Shown here piece after piece: positions 1 to 11,062 of a stretch of DNA of 64,000 bases. The stretch is from Neorhizobium galegae (lineage in GTDB: Bacteria > Pseudomonadota > Alphaproteobacteria > Rhizobiales > Rhizobiaceae). Within the stretch, counting starts at the first letter, position 1. Each line of letters begins with the position of its first letter. The notes under the pieces are model-generated. The model was not told where the DNA came from. It made no database searches and was given only the letters and a program-made list of their open reading frames with translations. The DNA is taken from contig NZ_JAGIPG010000005.1 of NCBI RefSeq assembly GCF_017877055.1, positions 124,001 through 188,000 of the forward strand, in the 5' to 3' direction. The position numbers were made by a program, and so were the translations under genes.

Positions 1-2108
1 ATACGACGCGGTTCATCGACACGACGCCGGAACTTTTCGAGCAGGTGAAGCGGGCCGACCGCGCCACCAAGCTGCTCACCTACATCGCCGACGTCACCGT
101 CAACGGCCACCCGGAAACCAAAGGCCGACCGGCGCCGTCCGCGCAGGCGGCAAAACCGGTTCTGCCCTATATCAACGGGCCGATCCCGGACGGCACCAAG
201 CAGCGTCTCGACACGCTCGGCCCCAAAAAATTCGGCGAATGGATGCGCAACGAAAAGCGCGTGCTGATGACCGACACGACGATGCGTGATGGCCATCAGT
301 CGCTGCTGGCCACCCGCATGCGCACCTATGACATCGCGCGCGTCGCCGGCGTCTATGCCCGGGCTCTGCCGAACCTGTTTTCGCTGGAATGCTGGGGCGG
401 GGCGACTTTCGACGTTTCCATGCGCTTCCTCACCGAAGACCCGTGGGAACGCCTGGCGATGATCCGCGAGGGCGCCCCGAACCTGCTTCTGCAGATGCTT
501 CTGCGCGGTGCCAACGGCGTCGGCTACAAGAACTATCCCGACAACGTGGTGAAATATTTCGTTGCCCAAGCGGCCAGGGGCGGCATTGACCTCTTCCGTG
601 TCTTCGACTGCCTGAACTGGGTCGAGAACATGCGCGTCTCGATGGATGCGATCCAGGAGGAGAACAAGCTCTGCGAGGCGGCGATCTGCTATACCGGCGA
701 CCTGCTCAATTCGGCGCGGCCGAAATACGATCTCAAATATTACGTCTCGCTGGCTGAAGAGCTGGAGAAGGCAGGCGCCCATATCATCGCGCTGAAAGAC
801 ATGGCAGGCCTGTTGAAGCCGGCAGCCGCACGCGTGCTGTTCAAGGCGCTGCGCGACGCGACCTCGCTGCCGATCCATTTCCATACGCATGACACGTCCG
901 GCATTTCGGCTGCGACCGTGCTTGCCGCCGTGGATGCGGGCGTCGATGCGGTCGATGCGGCAATGGATGCGGTTTCCGGCAATACCTCGCAGCCCTGCCT
1001 GGGATCGATCGTCGAGGCGCTGGCCGGCGGCGAGCGCGATCCGGGCCTCGATCCGGAATGGATTCGCCGCATCTCGTTCTATTGGGAGGCGGTGCGCAAC
1101 CAATATGCCGCCTTCGAGAGCGATCTCAAGGGGCCGGCGTCGGAAGTCTATCTGCATGAGATGCCGGGCGGTCAGTTCACCAACCTCAAGGAACAGGCCC
1201 GGTCGCTCGGCCTCGACACCAAGTGGCACAAGGTCGCGCAGACCTATGCGGACGTGAACCAGATGTTCGGCGACATCGTCAAGGTGACGCCGTCCTCCAA
1301 GGTGGTCGGGGACATGGCGCTGATGATGGTCTCGCAAGACCTTACCGTCGCCGATGTCGAGAACCCCGCCAAGGACATCGCGTTTCCGGATTCGGTCGTG
1401 TCGATGCTGAAGGGCGATCTCGGACAGCCCCCTGGCGGCTGGCCGGAAGCGCTGCAGAAGAAGGCGCTGAAGGGCGAACAACCCTATACGGCGGTGCCCG
1501 GCTCGCTTTTGCCGCCCGCTGACCTCGCTGCGGAAAGAAAAGTCATCGAGGACAAGCTGGAACGCAAGATCGATGACTTCGAATTTGCGTCCTACCTCAT
1601 GTATCCGAAAGTGTTCACGGACTTTGCCCTGGCCTCCGACACTTATGGCCCGGTCTCGGTGCTGCCGACGCATGCCTATTTCTACGGGCTCGGCGATGGC
1701 GAGGAGCTGTTCGCCGACATCGAGCGGGGCAAGACGCTGGTCGTCGTCAACCAGGCGATGAGCGGCACGGATGCCCAGGGCATGGTCACCGTGTTCTTCG
1801 AGCTGAACGGCCAGCCGCGCCGCATCAAGGTGCCGGACCGCGCGCATGGGGCTTCCGGCAGCGCGGTGCGCCGCAAGGCCGAACTAGGCAATGCAACCCA
1901 TCTCGGCGCGCCGATGCCGGGCGTCATCTCCCGCGTCTTTGCGACAACCGGCCAGGCGGTCAAGGCCGGCGATGTGCTGCTCTCCATCGAGGCAATGAAG
2001 ATGGAGACCGCGCTGCATGCCGAAAAGGATGGCACGATCGCGGAAGTGCTGGTCAAGGCCGGTGACCAGATCGACGCCAAGGATCTGCTGATCGTCTACG
2101 GCGGCTGA
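1..2108 (+). CDS. pyc: Pyruvate carboxylase, C-terminal part (5' end outside window)
   Basis: Biotin-dependent enzyme that carboxylates pyruvate to oxaloacetate, an anaplerotic step. About 700 residues are visible of a family length near 1,150, and the reading frame is open from base 3, so the biotin carboxylase half lies outside. The carboxyltransferase domain starts at DTTMRDGHQSL and contains the metal and lysine motifs IALKDMAG and HFHTHDTSG. It is followed by the PYC/OADA domain and a C-terminal biotinyl domain with AMKM, whose lysine codon is near base 1998. The sequence just before the first in-frame ATG (TTRFIDTTPELFEQVKR) is typical family sequence, so that ATG is not the start. No frameshift is visible. 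Confidence 0.97.
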   Translation, partial: TTRFIDTTPELFEQVKRADRATKLLTYIADVTVNGHPETKGRPAPSAQAAKPVLPYINGPIPDGTKQRLDTLGPKKFGEWMRNEKRVLMTDTTMRDGHQSLLATRMRTYDIARVAGVYARALPNLFSLECWGGATFDVSMRFLTEDPWERLAMIREGAPNLLLQMLLRGANGVGYKNYPDNVVKYFVAQAARGGIDLFRVFDCLNWVENMRVSMDAIQEENKLCEAAICYTGDLLNSARPKYDLKYYVSLAEELEKAGAHIIALKDMAGLLKPAAARVLFKALRDATSLPIHFHTHDTSGISAATVLAAVDAGVDAVDAAMDAVSGNTSQPCLGSIVEALAGGERDPGLDPEWIRRISFYWEAVRNQYAAFESDLKGPASEVYLHEMPGGQFTNLKEQARSLGLDTKWHKVAQTYADVNQMFGDIVKVTPSSKVVGDMALMMVSQDLTVADVENPAKDIAFPDSVVSMLKGDLGQPPGGWPEALQKKALKGEQPYTAVPGSLLPPADLAAERKVIEDKLERKIDDFEFASYLMYPKVFTDFALASDTYGPVSVLPTHAYFYGLGDGEELFADIERGKTLVVVNQAMSGTDAQGMVTVFFELNGQPRRIKVPDRAHGASGSAVRRKAELGNATHLGAPMPGVISRVFATTGQAVKAGDVLLSIEAMKMETALHAEKDGTIAEVLVKAGDQIDAKDLLIVYGG

Positions 2109-2352
2109 GTTCAGCCGCCTTACCCAGTTGCTTGGACTTTCCGGCCGAGCTTTTCGGAAGATGATCATCAGGCCGGCGCCGCCGATCAGGATTGCGCCGG
2201 CCGCGACGTTTGCGGCCGGTGGATTGCCCCAGATCAGGAAACCGAGCGCGAAGGCCCAGTCGAGCGCGGTATATTCGAACGGAGCGAGCACCGAGACCGG
2301 CGCATGCCCTCGAAATAAGGGTACTGCGCCAGACCGCCGCGCAGGCCCTCGG
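2109..2352 (-). pseudogene. Remnant of an EamA/DMT-family transporter
   Basis: Read on the minus strand, this 400-base gap holds the C-terminal signature of a drug/metabolite transporter. The segment APFEYTALDWAFALGFLIWG is followed by a GAILIGGAGLMIIFRKAR helix. The preceding piece, GGLAQYPYFEGM, is in a different frame and would join it directly, so a small indel near 2300 has broken the frame. Nothing recognisable remains of the first eight or so helices, and the frame runs without a stop into the antisense of pyc. This is a truncated, frameshifted relic. Bases 2353-2506 show nothing else apart from the ribosome binding site of the next gene. Confidence 0.75.
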
Positions 2353-2506
2353 AAGCCGGAGTTTCGGCAACCTGTCAATCGCCGCGAACATTTCTCGTCG
2401 TTGCGGGTTTCCCCTCGATACAATTTGTGAGAGGGAGGGCCCTTTCGCAGCGTTGCAATTTCAATCGATTTAAATATGGTCGCGGCGATCGAAGAGGAAC
2501 ATATCC

Positions 2507-3697
2507 ATGGATAGTCGCGCGCCCGTAAACACTGCCTCCGGCACACGCACTTTCATCACCCGCGAAAGAGTTGGTGTGTCGCTGCTCTTTCTGATGAACG
2601 GCTTCATGGTCGGCGCCTGGGCACCAAAAATTCCCGAATTCGCAAGCCGGTTGAGCTTGAGCGAGAGCTCGCTCGGGCTGATGATCCTGACATTCGGGCT
2701 CGGATCACTCGTGATGATGCCGCTTGCCGGCAGCCAGATCGCCCGGTTCGGCTCCAGCCAGGTCTCCAAATACACGTCCGTGCTTCTGACGCCGACATTG
2801 TTGCTCCTCACGTGGGTCGGCAGCATCTGGTCCGGTGCGGTCGCCATCTTCCTGTTCGGCGGTTTGATCGGGGCGATGGACGTGGCGATGAATGCCAATG
2901 CGGTTTCGGTCGAGAAGAAGATGCGCCGGGCGATCATGTCGTCCTGCCACGCCTTCTGGAGCCTCGGCGGGTTGCTCGGCTCGTCGACGGGCGGTTTTCT
3001 CATCGAACATATCGGCGTTTCCGTGCATGCCATCCTGGTCACGGCGCTTGCCGCGCTGATGATCGTCGCCGCCTGGCGGACGGTGCTGCACGACGCGCCG
3101 CATCCGGATGAGGCAAGGCATGGCGGAAGCCGCCTGCCGCGTTCGCCGCTGCCCTGGCTGATCGGCATCATGGCGCTGTTCTGCATGATCCCGGAAGGGG
3201 CGATCCTCGATTGGGGTGCGCTTTACCTTCGCAACGAGCTTGCGGCTTCGGTCACCCTGTCCGGTTTCGCCTTCGCGGCCTTTTCGCTGACCATGGCGAC
3301 GATGCGTTTTGCCGGCGACCTGATCCGCGACCGTTTTGGCGCGGTGAAGACGCTGCGGGTCTGCGCCGTCATCTCGATCTTCGGCCTGCTGCTGATCGGC
3401 TTTGCCCAGAATGCGCCGATGGCGATCGCCGGTTTTGCGCTGACGGGCATCGGCATTTCCAACATCGTGCCGATCGCCTTCTCCGCGGCCGGCAACCTGC
3501 CGGGCATGGCCGCCGGCGTCGGGCTCTCGGTGGTCACGACCATGGGTTATTCCGGCATCCTGGTCGCGCCATCCGCCATCGGCTTCATTGCCGAGCATAC
3601 CGGCCTTGCGATCATCTTCGCCGGCCTTTCGGTGCTGATCGTCGTGGTGCTCATGCTCTCACCCTTGGCCAAACATGCGGACACGGCGCATCACTAG
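2507..3697 (+). CDS. MFS transporter, YbjJ-like
   Basis: A 396-residue major facilitator superfamily protein of the inner membrane, with about twelve hydrophobic segments and an arginine/serine-rich cytoplasmic start. The N-terminal half has GFMVGAWAPKIPEFASRL, a pattern of the YbjJ-type subgroup, and a short basic loop (DAPHPDEARHGG) separates the two six-helix halves. The start is supported by GAGGAAC eight bases upstream. The substrate cannot be told from sequence. It stands alone between the EamA relic and ispG. Confidence 0.85.
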   Translation: MDSRAPVNTASGTRTFITRERVGVSLLFLMNGFMVGAWAPKIPEFASRLSLSESSLGLMILTFGLGSLVMMPLAGSQIARFGSSQVSKYTSVLLTPTLLLLTWVGSIWSGAVAIFLFGGLIGAMDVAMNANAVSVEKKMRRAIMSSCHAFWSLGGLLGSSTGGFLIEHIGVSVHAILVTALAALMIVAAWRTVLHDAPHPDEARHGGSRLPRSPLPWLIGIMALFCMIPEGAILDWGALYLRNELAASVTLSGFAFAAFSLTMATMRFAGDLIRDRFGAVKTLRVCAVISIFGLLLIGFAQNAPMAIAGFALTGIGISNIVPIAFSAAGNLPGMAAGVGLSVVTTMGYSGILVAPSAIGFIAEHTGLAIIFAGLSVLIVVVLMLSPLAKHADTAHH

Positions 3698-3823
3698 GTG
3701 CGTCAGCCTGCCGGGCTGGAACGGGAAGGGCCGGTGCGATAAAGTGAGTGTCGCGGCGGTTGACAAGCCGCAAGCCATACGCCACCTGAAAGGCGCTTCA
3801 TTCCCCAGGCGACGAGACTTCCG

Positions 3824-5074
<1,251 letters not shown>

Positions 5075-5078
5075 TCCC

Positions 5079-6143
5079 ATGAGCCAATACTGGTCGCCGA
5101 TCGTCAGCCGGCTTTCGCCCTATGTCGCGGGCGAGCAGCCGCGCATCCAGAATCTGGTCAAGCTCAACACCAACGAGAACCCTTACGGCCCATCTCCAAA
5201 GGCGGTTGCCGCCATCCAGGCGGCCGCGGGCGATGCCCTTCGGCTTTATCCGGATCCGTCGGCGACCGCATTGCGCGAAGCGATCGCAAAGCGGTTCGGG
5301 GTAGACGCGGATCAGGTCTTCGTCGGAAACGGTTCGGACGAGGTACTGGCGCACACGTTCCAGGCGCTCTTGAAGCACGACAAGCCGCTGCTTTATCCTG
5401 ATATCACCTACAGCTTCTATCCGACCTATAGCCGGCTCTACGATATCGACGTCGTCGAAATCCCGCTTGATGAAGGCTTCCGGATCAAGATCTCCGACTA
5501 TGACCGGCCCTGCGGTGCCATCATCATCCCGAACCCGAATGCGCCGACCGGCATCGGCCTGGCCCTTTCGGAGATCGAGGCGCTGGTTGCCGCCCATCCC
5601 GACGTGCCGGTGGTGGTGGACGAAGCCTATATCGACTTCGGCGGCGAGACTGCCGCGAGCCTCATCGCCCGCTATCCAAACCTTCTCGTCATCCAGACGC
5701 TGTCGAAATCCCGCTCGCTGGCGGGGATGCGCGTCGGTTTCGCGCTTGGCCAGCGGCATCTGATCGATGCGTTGGAACGGGTGAAGGACAGTTTCAATTC
5801 CTATCCGCTCGACCGGCTGGCGCAGGTTGCCGCCACCGCTGCGATCGAGGATGCCGCATGGTTCGAGACCTGCCGGCAGAAGATCATCGCCACCCGCGAC
5901 CGCGTCAGCGGTGAATTGCAGGCGATGGGTTTCGACGTGTCGCCGTCGCAGGCGAATTTTGTCTTCGCCAGGCATCCGGCCCTGTCCGGCGTCGAGGTCT
6001 ATTCCGCGTTGCGGGGCAAGGGTGTGCTGGTACGGCACTGGAACAAGCCGCGCATAGCCGACTATCTGCGCATCAGCATTGGTACGGATGCAGAATGCGA
6101 CCGGCTGCTCGAAGTCCTGAAAAGGCTGCCGGCGGCCGGCTGA
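5079..6143 (+). CDS. hisC: Histidinol-phosphate aminotransferase
   Basis: PLP-dependent fold-type I aminotransferase that converts imidazole-acetol phosphate to histidinol phosphate in histidine synthesis. At 354 residues the length is normal. Visible motifs are NENPYGPSP near the start, NPNAPTG at 152-158, the PLP-binding DEAYIDF at 181-187, and the Schiff-base lysine in [13 protein letters not shown] (Lys210). It starts four bases after ispG. A broader aromatic aminotransferase role is possible, as for many second hisC copies. Confidence 0.93.
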   Translation: MSQYWSPIVSRLSPYVAGEQPRIQNLVKLNTNENPYGPSPKAVAAIQAAAGDALRLYPDPSATALREAIAKRFGVDADQVFVGNGSDEVLAHTFQALLKHDKPLLYPDITYSFYPTYSRLYDIDVVEIPLDEGFRIKISDYDRPCGAIIIPNPNAPTGIGLALSEIEALVAAHPDVPVVVDEAYIDFGGETAASLIARYPNLLVIQTLSKSRSLAGMRVGFALGQRHLIDALERVKDSFNSYPLDRLAQVAATAAIEDAAWFETCRQKIIATRDRVSGELQAMGFDVSPSQANFVFARHPALSGVEVYSALRGKGVLVRHWNKPRIADYLRISIGTDAECDRLLEVLKRLPAAG

Positions 6144-6306
6144 TCCTCCCGCCTTTTACCGTACCGGATTTCTTCGCCGGGTCTCTTGATCGGCTCTATT
6201 CCGGCCGGCCTCGTGGTCGATCACGAAGACATGCCGGCCTCCTCGCTATTGCCGCAATTCATGGTAAATGAGGGTGGAACCACTGACGACGGGGATATCA
6301 ATCTAC

Positions 6307-6966
6307 ATGCTCAAGAAAATCGCAATCGTCGCACTTTGCGCGACCTATCTTTCCGCCTGCACCACGACCGACCCCTATACGGGCGAGCAGAAGATTTCCA
6401 ATACCGCCGGCGGCGCTGCCATCGGCGCGGGCCTTGGCGCGCTTGCCGGCGGTTTGACCGGCGGACGCCATGCAGGCCGTAATGCGCTGATCGGTGCCGG
6501 TATCGGCGCGCTCGCCGGTGGCGGGATCGGCGCCTATATGGATAACCAGGAAGCGGAACTGCGCGCCCAACTGCAGGGCACCGGCGTTTCGGTGACCCGC
6601 GTCGGCGACCGCATCATTCTCAACATGCCGTCGAACATCACGTTCGCCACCGATCAGGATCAGGTGATCCCGCCCTTCTACCGGACGCTGGATTCCGTCG
6701 CGATCGTGCTGAACAAGTTCAACCGCACCCTGATCGACGTCAACGGCCATACGGACTCGACCGGCAGCCTGCAGCATAACCAGGCGCTTTCCGAACGTCG
6801 CGCCGCTTCCGTCGCGAACTATCTCGGAAGCCGTGGCGTGGACCAGCGCCGCATGTCGACGATGGGCTTCGGGCCGTCGCAGCCGGTTGCTTCCAACGCG
6901 ACCTCGGACGGCCGCGCGCAGAACCGCCGCGTCGAAGTGGCGATCGCGCCGATCACGCAGGGCTGA
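6307..6966 (+). CDS. OmpA-family outer-membrane lipoprotein
   Basis: A 219-residue lipoprotein. I chose ATG 6307 over the in-frame ATG 6268 because it gives a clean signal peptide, MLKKIAIVALCATYLSAC, with lipobox LSAC. A glycine-zipper segment follows (GGAAIGAGLGALAGGLTGG and a second similar run, about residues 35-75), probably spanning or lining the outer membrane. The C-terminal OmpA domain contains NGHTDSTGS and the family repeat LSERRAASVANYL, and should bind peptidoglycan. The architecture resembles YiaD. It is convergent with the LysE gene. Confidence 0.88.
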   Translation: MLKKIAIVALCATYLSACTTTDPYTGEQKISNTAGGAAIGAGLGALAGGLTGGRHAGRNALIGAGIGALAGGGIGAYMDNQEAELRAQLQGTGVSVTRVGDRIILNMPSNITFATDQDQVIPPFYRTLDSVAIVLNKFNRTLIDVNGHTDSTGSLQHNQALSERRAASVANYLGSRGVDQRRMSTMGFGPSQPVASNATSDGRAQNRRVEVAIAPITQG

Positions 6967-6994
6967 TCGGAACTGGACGAGGAGGGCGAGCCGT

Positions 6995-7636
6995 TCAGAT
7001 GCGGCTCGTCAGCAGCTTCAGGCCGGCGACGCTGTAGAACACCGCCATCGTGCCTTCCACCCAGCGCCGCGCGGCCTTGTAGCCGCGCAGTGCATGGGAT
7101 GTCGAAAACACCAGCGCATAGGTGGTGAAGATCAGGATGCTCGAGCTCATGCAGACGGCGATGATCAACAGGATCGCCGAGGTCGGCGCATTGTCCGGCA
7201 GGCCAAGCGAAATGATCGCCAGCCAGGCAAAGATCGCCTTCGGATTGGTGACGTGGATCGCGTAACCGCGCAGCCAGAGCTGGCGCGCCGTATAATTCGT
7301 TTTCGCATTGCCGAGGGCGACCTTGGAATCCGGCAGGCGCGCGGACTTGTAGGCCTTCCAGGCCAGGTAGATCAGATAGATCCCGCCGAGCACCTTCATG
7401 ATTTCCAGCGCGATCGCATAGTTGCGGAGCAGTGCCGCAAGACCAAGCGCTGCGGCGCAAGCCCAGGTGAAAGAACCGCAGGCGATGCCGAGCGCCGTGA
7501 TCAGGCCGGCGCGGCGGCCTTGCGAGATCGATGTGCCGATGATGGCGAAATTGGCCGGGCCTGGGCTCGCGACATTGATGACATAGGCCACATAGGCCGG
7601 CCACATATACGGCAGATAGCTCAGGACGTCCGGCAT
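6995..7636 (-). CDS. LysE/RhtB-family amino-acid exporter
   Basis: A 213-residue inner-membrane translocator with about six transmembrane segments. The N-terminal VINVASPGPANFAIIGTSIS carries the SPGP motif of the LysE/RhtB family. It probably exports an amino acid or homoserine-like compound; the substrate is not assignable. It is followed, on the same strand and upstream by 19 bases, by the prenyl synthase gene, so it may be the second gene of that transcript. Confidence 0.88.
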   Translation of the reverse strand: MPDVLSYLPYMWPAYVAYVINVASPGPANFAIIGTSISQGRRAGLITALGIACGSFTWACAAALGLAALLRNYAIALEIMKVLGGIYLIYLAWKAYKSARLPDSKVALGNAKTNYTARQLWLRGYAIHVTNPKAIFAWLAIISLGLPDNAPTSAILLIIAVCMSSSILIFTTYALVFSTSHALRGYKAARRWVEGTMAVFYSVAGLKLLTSRI

Positions 7637-7655
7637 TCTCGTTTCCTATCCTTGT

Positions 7656-8570
7656 CTAGTTTTCCCGGCTGGTGATGAAGCGCGCGGTCTCCTGCAGAAT
7701 GAACGCCTTTTCGCCGTAGGGCGCAAGCAGTTCCACGGCTTCCTTCGTCAGAACATCGAGCCGGCCTTCCGCCCAGCTTATGCCGTGCAGGGCGACGAGC
7801 GTGCCCTTGCCGCGTCCCGCATCCTTGCCGGTCGCCTTGCCCATGGTTGCCGCGTCCGAAGTCAGGTCGAGTAGATCGTCGGCGAGCTGGAAGGCGAGGC
7901 CGATCTTCTGGCCGAAGAGCCGCAGCCTTTCGCGATGCTCCGGCTCAGAGCCGGCGATGATCGCGCCCGCCTCGCAGGCAAACCGCAGCAACGCACCGGT
8001 CTTCATCGCCTGCAACGTGGTGATGCCCGCCTCGTCGGGCGGCGATTTTTCGGCGGCGAGATCGAGTGCCTGGCCGCCGGCCATGCCGCCCGGTCCCGCA
8101 GCGCGGGCAAGCGACAGGACGAGTTCCGTCTTCGGCCGGTCAGCGAGCGCGGTTTCCGGTGCGGCGATGATGTCGAAAGCGTAGGTCAGCAGACTGTCAC
8201 CGGCAAGGATCGCGGTCGCCTCGTCGAAAGCCTTGTGCACGGTCGGCTGGCCGCGGCGCAGGTCGTCATTGTCCATCGCCGGCAGGTCGTCATGGATCAG
8301 CGAATAACAATGCAGGCATTCGAGCGCGACGCCGACCCGAAGCGCCACATCCGCCGGTCCGCCGAGCAGGGCGGCACTCTCGCGGACGAGGAATGGCCGC
8401 AGGCGCTTTCCGCCGTTCAGCGACCCATGCCGCATGGCGGCCATCAGATGCGCCGGGCGGGTCGTCTCTTCGGAAAGAGGGGTATCGGACAGGAGAGACG
8501 AAAGCAGTGCTCCCGTCTCGGCGGCGCTCTGCCGCAGGCGTGTTTCGAATGCCGTTTTCGCGTCCGTCAT
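7656..8570 (-). CDS. ispA: Polyprenyl (farnesyl) diphosphate synthase
   Basis: Head-to-tail prenyltransferase that condenses IPP with DMAPP/GPP to make farnesyl diphosphate. It has 304 residues. The first aspartate-rich motif is DDLPAMDNDD and the second is DDLLD, with GGKRLRPFL before them and the typical KTGALL in between. The residues just before the first motif (HCYSLIHDDLP) include the chain-length-setting positions and suit a short-chain FPP synthase, though geranylgeranyl synthase cannot be fully excluded. It is divergent from mtgA across about 170 bases that should hold both promoters. Confidence 0.92.
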   Translation of the reverse strand: MTDAKTAFETRLRQSAAETGALLSSLLSDTPLSEETTRPAHLMAAMRHGSLNGGKRLRPFLVRESAALLGGPADVALRVGVALECLHCYSLIHDDLPAMDNDDLRRGQPTVHKAFDEATAILAGDSLLTYAFDIIAAPETALADRPKTELVLSLARAAGPGGMAGGQALDLAAEKSPPDEAGITTLQAMKTGALLRFACEAGAIIAGSEPEHRERLRLFGQKIGLAFQLADDLLDLTSDAATMGKATGKDAGRGKGTLVALHGISWAEGRLDVLTKEAVELLAPYGEKAFILQETARFITSREN

Positions 8571-8742
8571 GGCCGCTGTTTGGCACGCTGATGGTTGGCT
8601 GGCAACGGCGATTCACCGAGACACGCGAAGTTTTCGGCGCCGGACTCGCCTTGGCCACGTTGAACGGTTATGAAATTCAAAACGAGGGACGAGTGGGATA
8701 TTGGACTTCACACCCGAACAGCAGGTGCAGGAGGAGGAGCCC

Positions 8743-9447
8743 GTGAGGGCCGGCTGGAGGCGGCGCCCGGTTTCGGGCAATCTGATCCGCCGGATCGTGA
8801 TGATCGCGATCGCGCTGGTGCTGTTGCCCTATCTGCTGATCTTCGTCTACGCGCTGCCGTTCACCCGCCCCGTCTCGACGCTGATGCTGTCGGAACTGGT
8901 GCTGTTTCGCGGATACGACCGGCGCTGGGTAAGCCTCGAGGAAATTTCACCCAACCTCGTCCGATCGGTGATGATGTCCGAGGACGGCCAGTTCTGCTTC
9001 CATGGCGGCGTCGACTGGAACCAGATGCGCGGCGTGGTCGAGGATGCTCTCGACGGCGAGGCGACGCGAGGCGCGAGCACGATCCCCATGCAGACCGCCA
9101 AGAACCTGTTCCTCTGGAACGGCCGCTCCTTCATCCGCAAGGGGCTGGAGCTGCCGCTGGCGCTTGGCGCGGACCTCGTCTTGTCGAAGCGGCGGATGAT
9201 GGAGATCTATCTGAACATCGCCGAATGGGGGCCGGGCATCTATGGTGCGGAAGCGGCGGCGCAATATCATTTCAAGGTGCCGGCTTCGAAGCTGAGCGCC
9301 CGGCAGGCGGCCCTTCTGGCCGTAGCACTTCCCAACCCGATCACCCGCGTCGCCGGCAAACCGAGCCGCGGCGTGCAGCGCCTGGCCGGTGTCGTCGAAA
9401 ACCGAGCGCGCGGTTCCGGCGATTACATCAAATGCATTTATGACTGA
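8743..9447 (+). CDS. mtgA: Monofunctional biosynthetic peptidoglycan transglycosylase
   Basis: Membrane-anchored GT51 glycosyltransferase that polymerises lipid II into glycan strands at the periplasmic face. I prefer GTG 8743, preceded by a near-perfect AGGAGGAG, to the TTG at 8701. This gives 234 residues, one N-terminal membrane helix ([20 protein letters not shown]) and the GT51 domain. The catalytic motif is [16 protein letters not shown], followed by [17 protein letters not shown] and the [15 protein letters not shown] motif. No transpeptidase domain is present. Confidence 0.95.
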   Translation: MRAGWRRRPVSGNLIRRIVMIAIALVLLPYLLIFVYALPFTRPVSTLMLSELVLFRGYDRRWVSLEEISPNLVRSVMMSEDGQFCFHGGVDWNQMRGVVEDALDGEATRGASTIPMQTAKNLFLWNGRSFIRKGLELPLALGADLVLSKRRMMEIYLNIAEWGPGIYGAEAAAQYHFKVPASKLSARQAALLAVALPNPITRVAGKPSRGVQRLAGVVENRARGSGDYIKCIYD

Positions 9448-9519
9448 GGTCTATCGATTTCATTGGTCGCGTCCGGCCGCGGCCATTATAGGCTGAATAA
9501 ACCAATCGGAGACGCGGCC

Positions 9520-10167
9520 ATGGAAAAGCTTATTCTTTATATCGGCAACAAGAATTATTCCTCCTGGTCTTTCCGCCCCTGGATTGCGCTGACGGCGGCG
9601 GGCATTCCCTTCGAGGAGGTGCTGATCCCCTTCGATTTCCCGGCCGGTAATCCGAAATTCAGGCCGATCTCGCCGACCGGCAAGGTGCCGGTGCTGCACC
9701 AGGGCGATATTCGCGTCTGGGAATCGCTGTCCATCATCGAATACGCCGCGGAGCTTTTTCCGGAGAACGGCATCTGGCCGAAAGCCGCTGCCGACCGCGC
9801 CGTTGCGCGTTCCATCTCGATGGAGATGATTTCCGGCTTCCGGGCGTTGCGCAATGCCTGCCCGATGAACATGCGCCGCCCGAAGGCGAGGATTGCGCTC
9901 CCGGACGGCGTCATGGACGACGTGGCGCGCATCGGGACCATCTGGCGCGAACTCAGGGCGAAGTCCGGAGGGCCATTCCTGTTCGGCGAATTTTCCGGAG
10001 CGGACGCGATGTTTGCGCCTGTCGTCAATCGTTTGGACGTCTACGACTTGGCGATCGATGCCGAGACGCTCGCCTATATGACGGCGATGAAATCGCATCC
10101 GGCCTGGCTCAAGTGGCAGGAGGCGGCGCTTGCCGAAACCTGGATCGTCCCGGAGGACGAGGCCTAG
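9520..10167 (+). CDS. Glutathione S-transferase family protein
   Basis: A 215-residue thioredoxin-fold plus helical GST-like protein. The start is the ATG at 9520, preceded by a weak TCGGAG. A TTG at 9463 would add a basic, unconserved leader. The N-terminus [16 protein letters not shown] is characteristic of the YfcF-like group. The cis-proline region reads [11 protein letters not shown] and [11 protein letters not shown] binds the glutathione gamma-glutamyl end. The role is probably detoxification or a peroxide response; the substrate is unknown. Confidence 0.88.
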   Translation: MEKLILYIGNKNYSSWSFRPWIALTAAGIPFEEVLIPFDFPAGNPKFRPISPTGKVPVLHQGDIRVWESLSIIEYAAELFPENGIWPKAAADRAVARSISMEMISGFRALRNACPMNMRRPKARIALPDGVMDDVARIGTIWRELRAKSGGPFLFGEFSGADAMFAPVVNRLDVYDLAIDAETLAYMTAMKSHPAWLKWQEAALAETWIVPEDEA

Positions 10168-10316
10168 GTCGCATATTTCTCAAAAATTCCCCGCAGGGAC
10201 TGGTCAAAGCCCGGCAGGGCATGTATAAGCCGCCCAAATTTCCGAGATCGAGACATGTCCAATCGGCCTCAGTTCCGGCCGGGGATTATGTTTTGCACGC
10301 AAGTGGAGTAACGAAA

Positions 10317-10502
10317 ATGGCTGTACCGAAGAGAAAAACGAGCCCGTCGAAGCGCGGTATGCGCCGCTCCGCAGACGCACTCAAGGCTCCGACCTATGTC
10401 GAAGACAAGAACTCCGGCGAACTGCGCCGCCCGCACCATGTCGATCTGAAGACCGGCATGTATCGCGGCCGTCAGGTTCTGACGCCGAAGGAAAACGCAT
10501 AA
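10317..10502 (+). CDS. rpmF: 50S ribosomal protein L32
   Basis: Ribosomal protein of the large subunit, 61 residues starting [18 protein letters not shown]. The start has GTGGAGTAACGAAA upstream. It lacks the zinc-binding cysteine pairs of the C+ paralogue, so it is the cysteine-free form. It is followed by a strong intrinsic terminator and lies next to the PHA genes, as I recall for other rhizobia. Confidence 0.97.
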   Translation: MAVPKRKTSPSKRGMRRSADALKAPTYVEDKNSGELRRPHHVDLKTGMYRGRQVLTPKENA

Positions 10503-10524
10503 GCGTTTTTCGTTCTATTGCATC

Positions 10525-10550
10525 AAAGGCCGGCTCTGCCGGCCTTTTTT
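10525..10550 (+). terminator. Intrinsic terminator of rpmF
   Basis: A perfect ten-base stem, AAAGGCCGGC with GCCGGCCTTT around a TCT loop, runs straight into a T tract. Confidence 0.9.
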
Positions 10551-10640
10551 GTTGCGCGAAGAGCTTGTTTTGCTGCGCCAACACTTGCGAAAGCAAGGCA
10601 AGCACGTACAGTCCGGCCATATCGACTGGAGGCCGAGACC

Positions 10641-11048
10641 ATGCTTGCCGCGTTGCCGCTGATGATCATCCCGTTCATTCTCTATAACCTGAGCATGCTC
10701 GGTATCCTGGGCGGCGGCGGGGTCGCGTCGCTTGGCAACGTCATCAGCTCGCTGCAGATGCTCTCAGGTGCCGTCTGGACCATGACGCTCGGCGACGTGA
10801 TCATCGTCGTCTCGCTGGTCTTCCTGTTCGTGGAAATCCTCAAAGCCAGCCGCAACGGCCGCGGTTCGCTGATCAACCACATGCTGTCGATGCTGGTCTT
10901 CATCGCTTATCTGGTCGAATTCCTGCTGGTGCGGGATGCCGCGACGCAGATCTTCTTCATCCTGATGACGATTACTTTCGTCGACGTCATCGGCGGCTTC
11001 GCGGTGGCGATCCGCTCTGCCGGCCGCGACGTGTCGATCGGGCTCTGA
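10641..11048 (+). CDS. Conserved four-helix inner-membrane protein of unknown function
   Basis: A 135-residue hydrophobic protein. ATG 10641 has CTGGAGG upstream, which decides the start. Four membrane segments are visible, at about residues 3-25, 45-68, 80-98 and 103-126, linked by a short basic loop (KASRNGRG). I do not recognise a named family. It lies between rpmF and phaR and is convergent with phaR, whose stop is 14 bases away. No catalytic or binding motif is apparent. Confidence 0.8.
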   Translation: MLAALPLMIIPFILYNLSMLGILGGGGVASLGNVISSLQMLSGAVWTMTLGDVIIVVSLVFLFVEILKASRNGRGSLINHMLSMLVFIAYLVEFLLVRDAATQIFFILMTITFVDVIGGFAVAIRSAGRDVSIGL

Positions 11049-11062
11049 AAAAAACGTCAGTC

